Assembly: GCA_000963575.1 (NCBI GenBank)
Contig: CP011077.1
Coordinates: 806,001 to 870,000, forward strand
Direction of reading: 5' to 3'
Source: Klebsiella michiganensis
GTDB taxonomy: Bacteria; Pseudomonadota; Gammaproteobacteria; Enterobacterales; Enterobacteriaceae
DNA length: 64,000 nucleotides
Part shown: positions 8,059 to 15,253 of the stretch, piece by piece
Layout of the letters: each line of letters starts with the position of its first letter
Numbering within the stretch: the first letter of the stretch is position 1
Notes under the pieces: model-generated
Seen by the model: the letters and a program-made list of their open reading frames with translations, nothing else
Databases searched by the model: none
Told to the model about the DNA's origin: nothing
Program-made: the position numbers and the translations under genes

Positions 8059-8910
8059 ATGGCTGAAATTACCGCATCCCTGGTAAAAGAGCTGCGTGAG
8101 CGTACTGGCGCTGGCATGATGGATTGTAAAAAAGCGCTGACCGAAGCCAACGGTGACATCGAACTGGCAATCGAGAACATGCGTAAATCCGGTGCTATCA
8201 AAGCGGCTAAAAAAGCAGGCAACGTTGCTGCTGACGGCGTGATCATCACTAAGATCGACGGCAACTACGGCGTGATTCTGGAAGTTAACTGCCAGACCGA
8301 CTTCGTTGCTAAAGACGGCGGTTTCCAGGCGTTTGCTAACAAAGTTCTGGACGCAGCAGTAGCTGGCAAAATCACCGACGTTGAAGTTCTGAAAGCGCAG
8401 TTCGAAGAAGAGCGCGTTGCACTGGTTGCTAAAATCGGTGAGAACATCAACATCCGTCGCGTTTCTTCCCTGGAAGGCGAAGTTCTGGGTTCTTACCAGC
8501 ACGGCGCACGCATCGGTGTTCTGGTTGCCGCTAAAGGTGCTGATGAAGAGCTGGTTAAACAGCTGGCAATGCACATCGCTGCAAGCAAGCCTGAGTTCGT
8601 TAAGCCTGAAGACGTTTCTGCAGAAGTTGTAGAGAAAGAGTACCAAGTTCAGCTGGACATCGCGATGCAGTCCGGTAAACCAAAAGAAATCGCAGAGAAA
8701 ATGGTTGAAGGCCGCATGAAGAAATTCACCGGCGAAGTTTCTCTGACTGGTCAGCCGTTCGTAATGGACCCAAGCAAAACTGTTGCTCAGCTGCTGAAAG
8801 AGCACAACGCTGACGTGACTAACTTCATCCGCTTCGAAGTGGGTGAAGGTATCGAGAAAGTTGAGACTGACTTTGCAGCAGAAGTTGCTGCCATGTCCAA
8901 GCAGTCTTAA
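8059..8910 (+). CDS. tsf: elongation factor Ts
   Basis: EF-Ts exchanges GDP for GTP on EF-Tu. The 283-residue product matches E. coli Tsf, with an N-terminal UBA-like domain (1-55), the TDFVAKD motif around residue 80 whose Asp and Phe push into EF-Tu to release Mg-GDP, and a C-terminal module ending KQS. It is the second gene of the rpsB-tsf operon and is followed by a strong terminator. Confidence 0.98.
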   Translation: MAEITASLVKELRERTGAGMMDCKKALTEANGDIELAIENMRKSGAIKAAKKAGNVAADGVIITKIDGNYGVILEVNCQTDFVAKDGGFQAFANKVLDAAVAGKITDVEVLKAQFEEERVALVAKIGENINIRRVSSLEGEVLGSYQHGARIGVLVAAKGADEELVKQLAMHIAASKPEFVKPEDVSAEVVEKEYQVQLDIAMQSGKPKEIAEKMVEGRMKKFTGEVSLTGQPFVMDPSKTVAQLLKEHNADVTNFIRFEVGEGIEKVETDFAAEVAAMSKQS

Positions 8911-8916
8911 TGGTTT

Positions 8917-8946
8917 AAAAGGAACCGCCAACCGGCGGTTCCTTTT
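8917..8946 (+). terminator. tsf terminator
   Basis: AAGGAACCGCC-AAC-GGCGGTTCC followed by TTTTT, directly after tsf. Confidence 0.9.
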
Positions 8947-9057
8947 TATCCAGCCTTACAGTTTCAGAGCGCTCCGTTAGGCGAGCGGGCTGAAATGCGA
9001 CAGAATGTCGCCAGAATTAACCATCCCCCATTCGTTGACTGTTCTCAGGAAAGAAAC

Positions 9058-9783
9058 ATGGCTACCAATGCAAAACCCGTCTACAAACGTATTCTGCTCA
9101 AACTGAGCGGCGAAGCTCTGCAAGGCACAGAAGGCTTTGGTATTGACGCGAGTATTCTGGACCGTATGGCTCAGGAAATTAAAGAGCTGGTGGAACTTGG
9201 CATTCAGGTCGGGGTGGTAATCGGCGGTGGCAACTTATTCCGTGGTGCAGGTCTGGCAAAAGCCGGCATGAACCGCGTCGTGGGCGACCACATGGGCATG
9301 CTGGCGACCGTAATGAATGGCCTGGCGATGCGCGATGCGCTCCACCGCGCCTATGTGAACGCCCGCCTGATGTCCGCTATTCCATTGAATGGCGTTTGTG
9401 ATAACTACAGCTGGGCAGAAGCGATCAGCCTGCTGCGTGCTAACCGCGTAGTTATCCTGTCTGCCGGTACCGGTAACCCGTTCTTTACCACGGACTCTGC
9501 GGCCTGCCTGCGCGGGATCGAAATCGAAGCAGACGTGGTACTGAAAGCCACCAAAGTGGATGGCGTGTTTACCGCCGATCCGGTGAAAGATCCTGCTGCG
9601 ACATTGTACGAGCAGCTGACCTACACTGAAGTTCTTGATAAAGAGCTGAAAGTTATGGATCTTGCCGCGTTCACCCTTGCTCGCGACCACAAATTACCGA
9701 TCCGCGTGTTCAACATGAACAAGCCGGGGGCGCTGCGTCGTGTGGTGATGGGTGAGAAAGAAGGCACTTTAATTACTGAATAA
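9058..9783 (+). CDS. pyrH: UMP kinase
   Basis: PyrH phosphorylates UMP to UDP and is essential; it is allosterically activated by GTP and inhibited by UTP. The 241-residue product is nearly identical to E. coli PyrH and belongs to the amino acid kinase fold, with a glycine-rich phosphate loop KLSGEALQG near residue 15 and GGGNLFRG near 57. Start set at the ATG of MATNAKPVYKR, preceded by AGGAAAG; an upstream in-frame ATG at 8995 would add 21 residues not seen in the family. It lies between tsf and frr as usual. Confidence 0.97.
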   Translation: MATNAKPVYKRILLKLSGEALQGTEGFGIDASILDRMAQEIKELVELGIQVGVVIGGGNLFRGAGLAKAGMNRVVGDHMGMLATVMNGLAMRDALHRAYVNARLMSAIPLNGVCDNYSWAEAISLLRANRVVILSAGTGNPFFTTDSAACLRGIEIEADVVLKATKVDGVFTADPVKDPAATLYEQLTYTEVLDKELKVMDLAAFTLARDHKLPIRVFNMNKPGALRRVVMGEKEGTLITE

Positions 9784-9921
9784 TTTCAGTTGCCCTGTAA
9801 TCAGGGTAAGATTTGGCTTTATCTACAGCCAGGAATAAACAGGGCTATACTTAGCCTGCAGCGTCATAGCTGCAGAGAATAAGCGTGGTCTGCCTTAAAC
9901 CAGTTTTCAAGGATTCGTAAC

Positions 9922-10479
9922 GTGATTAGCGATATCAGAAAAGATGCTGAAGTGCGTATGGATAAATGCGTCGAAGCGTTTAAAAACCAAATCAGCAAAA
10001 TCCGTACCGGCCGCGCTTCTCCAAGCCTGCTGGACGGCATCGTCGTAGAATACTACGGCACGCCAACGCCGCTGCGTCAGCTGGCCAGCGTCACCGTTGA
10101 AGATACCCGTACCCTGAAGATCAACGTGTTCGATCGTTCCATGGGCCCGGCGGTAGAGAAAGCGATCATGGCTTCTGACCTCGGTCTGAACCCAAGCTCT
10201 GCGGGTACCGATATCCGTGTTCCACTGCCACCGTTGACCGAAGAGCGTCGTAAAGACCTGATCAAAGTGGTACGTGGCGAAGCCGAAGGCGCACGCGTTG
10301 CAGTACGTAACGTTCGCCGTGACGCTAACGACAAAGTTAAAGCTCTGCTGAAAGACAAAGAGATCAGCGAAGACGACGATCGCCGTTCTCAGGACGACGT
10401 GCAGAAGCTGACCGATGCTGCCATCAAGAAAGTGGATGCGGCTTTGTCTGAAAAAGAAACCGAGTTGATGCAGTTCTAA
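9922..10479 (+). CDS. frr: ribosome recycling factor
   Basis: RRF, with EF-G, splits the post-termination ribosome. The 185-residue product matches E. coli Frr: a three-helix coiled bundle (1-29 and 106-185) with a small inserted beta domain (about 30-105). It starts with GTG, preceded by AAGGA at 9909-9913; there is no ATG alternative nearby. Directly downstream lies an inverted-repeat element rather than the usual short gap to dxr. Confidence 0.97.
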   Translation: MISDIRKDAEVRMDKCVEAFKNQISKIRTGRASPSLLDGIVVEYYGTPTPLRQLASVTVEDTRTLKINVFDRSMGPAVEKAIMASDLGLNPSSAGTDIRVPLPPLTEERRKDLIKVVRGEAEGARVAVRNVRRDANDKVKALLKDKEISEDDDRRSQDDVQKLTDAAIKKVDAALSEKETELMQF

Positions 10480-10498
10480 TCCACATTTCTTATGTGTA

Positions 10499-10692
10499 TA
10501 TACTCTGGATAATTCGAGTTGCAGGACAAAACGCTTGCTCGTTTTGAACAGCGCTGGTGCTGGCCCCGAAGGGGTGAGGCATAAGGCTGAATCACGCGGC
10601 AAAGACGGACATCTTCAGGAGCATAGCTAACTATGTGGCTGAAATGGACGTATGCAGGTCACGCACCTGCAGCTTGAAGTATGACGAGTATA
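10499..10692. repeat. 194-bp inverted-repeat (MITE-like) element between frr and dxr
   Basis: The two 27-bp ends, 10499-10525 and 10666-10692, are inverted copies matching at 21 of 27 positions, with TATACTC outermost and GCAGG innermost. The interior has no coding frame. A related single end lies before yaeQ (31949-31980). The structure is that of a small non-autonomous repeat element of the kind scattered in enterobacterial genomes; I cannot name the family with certainty. Confidence 0.75.
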
Positions 10693-10747
10693 ACGCCGTT
10701 CAGTAAGCCCTCGCGGATTGCGAAGCGTTTACTGGCGGCGTTTTGCT
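10693..10747 (+). terminator. frr terminator
   Basis: CGCCG plus CAGTAA pair with TTTACTG plus CGGCG to form a long, slightly interrupted hairpin, followed by TTTTGCTTT. It immediately abuts the inverted-repeat element. With that element it fills most of the 362-bp frr-dxr gap. Confidence 0.6.
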
Positions 10748-10841
10748 TTATAAAAACCTCAAGTAAAGGCGTAGACAACGGGCGCTATGCGCCGCAAACT
10801 ATTGCGCCATTAATCCTTCATTTTACGACCCTGAGTACCTC

Positions 10842-12041
10842 ATGAAGCAGCTCACTATTCTTGGATCCACCGGCTCTATTGGCGTCAGCACGTTGAGCGT
10901 CGTTCGTCATAATCCTGAAAAATTTGCCGTTACGGCTCTGGTTGCGGGCAGCAATGTCGGGAAAATGGTTGAGCAGTGCCTGGAATTCTCGCCGAAGTAT
11001 GCGGTTATGGCCAGTGAGTCTGCGGCAGCTGAAGTACGACGTACCCTGAAAGAGCAGGGGAGTAAAACAGAGGTAATGGCAGGTGAGCAAGCGGCTTGTG
11101 AAGTCGCTGCGCTAGGGGAAGTGGATCAGGTGATGGCCGCTATCGTTGGCGTGGCAGGGCTGTCGTCAACGCTTGCCGCTATCTCTGCGGGCAAGCAGGT
11201 CCTGCTGGCGAACAAAGAGTCGCTGATTACCTGTGGCCGGCTGTTTATGGAAGCTGTTACGCGCAGTAAGGCGCAATTGTTGCCTATCGATAGCGAACAT
11301 AACGCAATTTTTCAGAGTATGCCGGAAACAATCCAGCGTAACCTGGGATACGCTAATCTCGAAGATAATGGCGTGTCGTCTATTATCCTTACCGGATCTG
11401 GTGGCCCGTTCCGGGAAACGGCTTATGCAGACCTGGCGGCGATGACGCCGGATCAGGCTTGCAGTCACCCGAACTGGTCGATGGGGCGTAAGATTTCCGT
11501 CGACTCTGCCACCATGATGAACAAAGGTCTCGAATACATTGAAGCCCGTTGGCTGTTTAACGCTTCAGCTGCACAAATGGAAGTGCTGATTCATCCTCAG
11601 TCTGTCATTCATTCTATGGTGCGTTATCGCGATGGCAGCGTGCTGGCCCAGCTTGGGGCGCCTGACATGCGTACGCCTATTGCACATGCGTTGGCTTATC
11701 CGGCACGCGTTGAGTCTGGCGTCGCGCCGCTTGATTTCTGCAAAATCGGCTCACTTACCTTCATGGAACCTGACTTCGTTCGCTACCCATGCCTTAAGTT
11801 AGCTATTGATGCGAGTGCGCAAGGGCAGGCGGCGACAACCGCGCTTAATGCGGCAAACGAAGTCGTCGTTGAGGCTTTCCTGAATCAGCAAGTGAGATTT
11901 ACCGACATCGCAGTGCTAAATCGCAGCGTGCTGGATCACATAAACATAACCGAGCCGCAAAGTGTGGATGAAGTGCTTCGTGTGGATGCAGTTGCTCGTG
12001 AAATAGCCAGGAAACAAGTGATGCACCTCGCAAGCCGGTGA
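10842..12041 (+). CDS. dxr: 1-deoxy-D-xylulose 5-phosphate reductoisomerase
   Basis: Dxr (IspC) makes 2-C-methyl-D-erythritol 4-phosphate with NADPH, the committed step of the MEP isoprenoid pathway and the target of fosmidomycin. The 399-residue product (E. coli 398) has the NADPH-binding GSTGSIG at 8-14, the metal and substrate region around PIDSEHNAIFQ, and GSGGPFRE. It feeds the isoprenyl chain used by UppS next door. A terminator hairpin separates the two genes, so uppS and those beyond probably have extra promoters. Confidence 0.97.
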   Translation: MKQLTILGSTGSIGVSTLSVVRHNPEKFAVTALVAGSNVGKMVEQCLEFSPKYAVMASESAAAEVRRTLKEQGSKTEVMAGEQAACEVAALGEVDQVMAAIVGVAGLSSTLAAISAGKQVLLANKESLITCGRLFMEAVTRSKAQLLPIDSEHNAIFQSMPETIQRNLGYANLEDNGVSSIILTGSGGPFRETAYADLAAMTPDQACSHPNWSMGRKISVDSATMMNKGLEYIEARWLFNASAAQMEVLIHPQSVIHSMVRYRDGSVLAQLGAPDMRTPIAHALAYPARVESGVAPLDFCKIGSLTFMEPDFVRYPCLKLAIDASAQGQAATTALNAANEVVVEAFLNQQVRFTDIAVLNRSVLDHINITEPQSVDEVLRVDAVAREIARKQVMHLASR

Positions 12042-12138
12042 TAATTCATCCGGCTGAAGTGCCGCCATTTGTTCGCTTTGTGCTTCAGTGATATAGTCTG
12101 CGCCACTTAATCGCCAGATGTGACTGAGCGTTAAGTGG

Positions 12139-12165
12139 AAAGCCGTGTCACAACACGGCTTTTTT
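12139..12165 (+). terminator. hairpin terminator between dxr and uppS
   Basis: AAAGCCGTG-TCACAA-CACGGCT followed by TTTTTT, 97 bp beyond the dxr stop and 63 bp before the uppS start. Confidence 0.8.
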
Positions 12166-12227
12166 ATGCACCAGGCTTCAATATTCCTGAGTACCGCTTA
12201 ATTTTTTTCAGGGAATCATTACGCGTT

Positions 12228-12980
12228 ATGTTGTCTGCTAATCAACAATTAAGCGAATCCTTAACCACGCATGGTGCTCGCCATGTTGCCATCATTATGG
12301 ATGGTAACGGCCGCTGGGCTAAGCGTCAGGGAAAAATGAGGGTTTTCGGTCATAAAGCTGGAGCAAAATCGGTTCGCCGTGCTGTGACTTTCGCAGCGAA
12401 TAACGGCATCGATGCGCTGACGCTTTACGCTTTTAGCAGCGAGAACTGGAACCGCCCCGCTCAGGAAGTGACCGCATTGATGGAGCTGTTCGTCTGGGCA
12501 TTAGACAGTGAGGTCAAGAGCCTGCACCGTCATAATGTCCGCTTACGAATTATCGGTGATACCAGCCGATTTAACCTCCGCCTGCAGGAAAGAATCAAAA
12601 AAGCAGAAGCTTTAACCAGTGAGAATACTGGTCTGACGCTCAATATCGCCGCGAATTATGGCGGGCGTTGGGATATCATTCAGGGAGTGCGACAGCTTGC
12701 GTCGCAGGTGCAGGAAGGCTTATTGCGCCCGGATCAGATAGATGAAGAACTGCTCGGTCAGCAGATCTGCATGCATGAACTGGCTCCCGTAGATTTAGTA
12801 ATTAGGACAGGGGGAGAACATCGCATCAGTAATTTCCTCATCTGGCAAATTGCCTATGCGGAACTTTATTTTACCGATGTTCTTTGGCCTGATTTCGATG
12901 AACAAGACTTTGAAGGTGCGCTAAATGCTTTTGCAAACCGAGAGCGTCGTTTTGGTGGCACAGCACCTGGTGGTGAATAA
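12228..12980 (+). CDS. uppS: undecaprenyl diphosphate synthase (cis-prenyltransferase)
   Basis: UppS (IspU) extends farnesyl diphosphate with eight isopentenyl units to C55 undecaprenyl diphosphate, the carrier lipid precursor for peptidoglycan and O-antigen. The 250-residue product (E. coli 253) carries the catalytic MDGNGRW with Asp25, and the C-terminal RTGGEHRISNF and ELYFTD motifs. Start set at ATG of MLSANQQ, with AGGGA 13 bp upstream, matching the E. coli N-terminus; upstream in-frame starts would read through the terminator hairpin. Confidence 0.96.
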   Translation: MLSANQQLSESLTTHGARHVAIIMDGNGRWAKRQGKMRVFGHKAGAKSVRRAVTFAANNGIDALTLYAFSSENWNRPAQEVTALMELFVWALDSEVKSLHRHNVRLRIIGDTSRFNLRLQERIKKAEALTSENTGLTLNIAANYGGRWDIIQGVRQLASQVQEGLLRPDQIDEELLGQQICMHELAPVDLVIRTGGEHRISNFLIWQIAYAELYFTDVLWPDFDEQDFEGALNAFANRERRFGGTAPGGE

Positions 12981-12998
12981 GCCTGTTGGGGGTCACTT

Positions 12999-13856
12999 TT
13001 GCTGAAGTATCGCCTGATTTCCGCGTTTATTATGATTCCCGTTGTAATCGCGGCGTTGTTTTGGCTTCCGCCAGTAGGATTTGCGATTGCTACGCTGGTG
13101 ATTTGTATGCTGGCAGCATGGGAATGGGGGCAACTCGCTGGCTTCGTGGCGCGTTCACAGCGCGTCTGGCTGTCGGTGCTTTGTGGTCTGTTGCTTGCCG
13201 TGATGCTGATTTCGTTGCCGGAGTATCGGCATTCGGTGCATTTGCCGATAATCGAATTCTCGCTTTGGGCATCGCTAGTGTGGTGGGTAGCTGCGCTGCT
13301 GCTGGTTCTGTTCTATCCGGCCTCTGCGGCGCTATGGCGCAATTCAAAACCGCTTCGTCTGGTCTTTGGCCTGCTCACCATTATTCCTTTCTTCTGGGGC
13401 ATGGTCGCGCTGCGCAGCTGGCATTATGATATCAACCACTACAGCGGCTCAGTCTGGCTGCTGTATGTGATGTTCCTGGTGTGGGGCGCGGATTCCGGCG
13501 CTTATGTATTTGGGAAAATGTTCGGTAAGCATAAACTTGCGCCAAAGGTCTCGCCCGGCAAGACCTGGCAGGGGTTTATTGGCGGTCTTGCAACTTCAGC
13601 CGTTATTTCGTTGTTGTTCGGGATGTGGGCGGATTTGAACGTGGCCCCCGTGGTTCTGCTAACCTGTTCCATTGTTGCCGCGCTGGCTTCCGTTTTGGGT
13701 GATTTGACCGAAAGTATGTTCAAACGCGAAGCAGGTATTAAAGATAGTGGTCACCTTATCCCGGGACATGGTGGTATTCTTGACCGTATTGACAGCCTGA
13801 CAGCGGCGGTGCCGGTGTTTGCGTGTCTGCTGCTTCTGGTATTCAGGACGATTTAA
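12999..13856 (+). CDS. cdsA: phosphatidate cytidylyltransferase
   Basis: CdsA makes CDP-diacylglycerol from phosphatidic acid and CTP, the branch point to all membrane phospholipids. The 285-residue integral membrane protein has about eight hydrophobic segments and the family signature ending in KDSGHLIPGHGGILDRID near the C-terminus. It starts with TTG, 18 bp after uppS, with GGGGG at 12987-12991 as ribosome-binding site; no ATG or GTG fits, and the first residues LKYRLISAF equal E. coli CdsA. Confidence 0.96.
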   Translation: MLKYRLISAFIMIPVVIAALFWLPPVGFAIATLVICMLAAWEWGQLAGFVARSQRVWLSVLCGLLLAVMLISLPEYRHSVHLPIIEFSLWASLVWWVAALLLVLFYPASAALWRNSKPLRLVFGLLTIIPFFWGMVALRSWHYDINHYSGSVWLLYVMFLVWGADSGAYVFGKMFGKHKLAPKVSPGKTWQGFIGGLATSAVISLLFGMWADLNVAPVVLLTCSIVAALASVLGDLTESMFKREAGIKDSGHLIPGHGGILDRIDSLTAAVPVFACLLLLVFRTI

Positions 13857-13867
13857 CGGAAGGTTTT

Positions 13868-15220
13868 ATGCTGAGCATACTCTGGAATTTGGCTGCGTTT
13901 ATCGTTGCACTGGGTGTTTTGATTACCGTGCACGAGTTTGGCCATTTTTGGGTAGCTCGCCGCTGTGGCGTTCGTGTGGAACGTTTCTCTATCGGGTTTG
14001 GTAAGGCGCTTTGGCGTCGTACCGACCGCCAGGGAACCGAGTTTGTTATCGCGCTTATCCCGCTGGGTGGCTACGTTAAAATGCTGGATGAACGCGTTGA
14101 GCCGGTGCTGCCGGAAATGCGTCATGCTGCGTTTAACAACAAAACGGTTTCTCAGCGAGCGGCTATCATCGCCGCTGGCCCCGTCGCTAACTTCATCTTC
14201 GCAATTTTTGCTTATTGGCTGGTGTTTATCATTGGCATTCCCAGCCTGCGCCCGGTTATCGGTGAAATAACCCCCAACTCTATCGCAGCGGAAGCACAAA
14301 TTAGCGCCGGCATGGAACTAAAAGCGATAGATGGTATCGAAACGCCTGATTGGGATGCTGTTCGTTTAGCTTTAATCGGTAAGATTGGCGATGCGAGCGC
14401 GAGAGTTTCTTATGCGCCGTTTGGGACCAATCAAACGCGTGATGTAACCCTTGATCTAAGCCATTGGCAGTTTGAGCCTGATAAGCAGGATCCGGTCGTA
14501 TCACTTGGATTCAGGCCTCGTGGCCCGCAGATTGAAAACGTGCTGGACGAAGTTCAGCCGCAGTCCGCAGCCAGTAAGGCAGGTTTGCAAGCCGGGGACA
14601 GGATCGTTAAAGTCAACGGACAGCCGCTCCTTCAGTGGAGTGCGTTTGTTAACCTGGTTCGTGACAATCCAGGACAGCCGCTGGCCGTAGAGATTGAAAG
14701 ACAGGGTAGCCCCTTGTCTTTGACGCTGATACCGGATACAAAACCGGGTAAAGCGAAGGCTGAAGGGTTTGCAGGGGTAGTGCCTAAAATTATCCCGCTG
14801 CCCGATGAGTACAAAACAGTGCGTCAGTATGGGCCGTTTACCGCTGTAGCAGAAGCCACGGATAAAACCTGGCAACTGATGAAGCTGACGGTCAACATGC
14901 TGGGGAAATTAATAACCGGTGATGTAAAACTGAACAACCTCAGTGGGCCAATCTCCATAGCTCAAGGGGCAGGTATGTCGGCGGAATATGGGTTAATTTA
15001 CTTCCTGATGTTCCTGGCGCTTATCAGCGTCAACTTAGGGATCATTAACCTGTTTCCACTTCCCGTCCTTGACGGCGGGCACCTGCTCTTTTTGGCGGTT
15101 GAGAAACTGAAAGGCACTCCGGTTTCCGAGCGAGTTCAGGACTTCAGTTATCGCATTGGCTCTATTTTGCTGGTGCTATTAATGGGGCTTGCACTTTTCA
15201 ATGATTTCTCTCGTTTATAG
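13868..15220 (+). CDS. rseP: site-2 intramembrane zinc metalloprotease RseP
   Basis: RseP cuts the anti-sigma factor RseA inside the inner membrane after DegS, releasing sigma-E, and also clears signal peptides. The 450-residue length equals E. coli. HEFGH (His22, Glu23, His26) lies in the first membrane helix; the third zinc ligand is in the LDGG motif (FPLPVLDGGH) near the C-terminus. Two tandem PDZ domains (about 125-310) sit between. Start set at the ATG of MLSILWN with an AAGG site. It lies next to bamA, whose unfolded clients activate this pathway. Confidence 0.97.
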   Translation: MLSILWNLAAFIVALGVLITVHEFGHFWVARRCGVRVERFSIGFGKALWRRTDRQGTEFVIALIPLGGYVKMLDERVEPVLPEMRHAAFNNKTVSQRAAIIAAGPVANFIFAIFAYWLVFIIGIPSLRPVIGEITPNSIAAEAQISAGMELKAIDGIETPDWDAVRLALIGKIGDASARVSYAPFGTNQTRDVTLDLSHWQFEPDKQDPVVSLGFRPRGPQIENVLDEVQPQSAASKAGLQAGDRIVKVNGQPLLQWSAFVNLVRDNPGQPLAVEIERQGSPLSLTLIPDTKPGKAKAEGFAGVVPKIIPLPDEYKTVRQYGPFTAVAEATDKTWQLMKLTVNMLGKLITGDVKLNNLSGPISIAQGAGMSAEYGLIYFLMFLALISVNLGIINLFPLPVLDGGHLLFLAVEKLKGTPVSERVQDFSYRIGSILLVLLMGLALFNDFSRL

Positions 15221-15253
15221 AGAGAATTAGGTTAGGAAGAACGCATAACAACG

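Noticed and set aside
6946..8931. 661-codon open frame antisense to rpsB and tsf
   Set aside because: It mirrors two highly expressed genes whose biased codon use rarely makes stops on the reverse strand. It spans two genes, their terminator and the leader, and its product has low-complexity features with no recognisable domain.
12135..12227. Longer N-terminus for UppS from an upstream in-frame GTG/ATG
   Set aside because: It would translate through the terminator hairpin and adds residues absent from the family.
14313..14340. GGAACT...TCGAA inside rseP as an internal sigma-E promoter for bamA
   Set aside because: The -10 part fits poorly and the segment encodes conserved RseP residues; not enough to claim a promoter.
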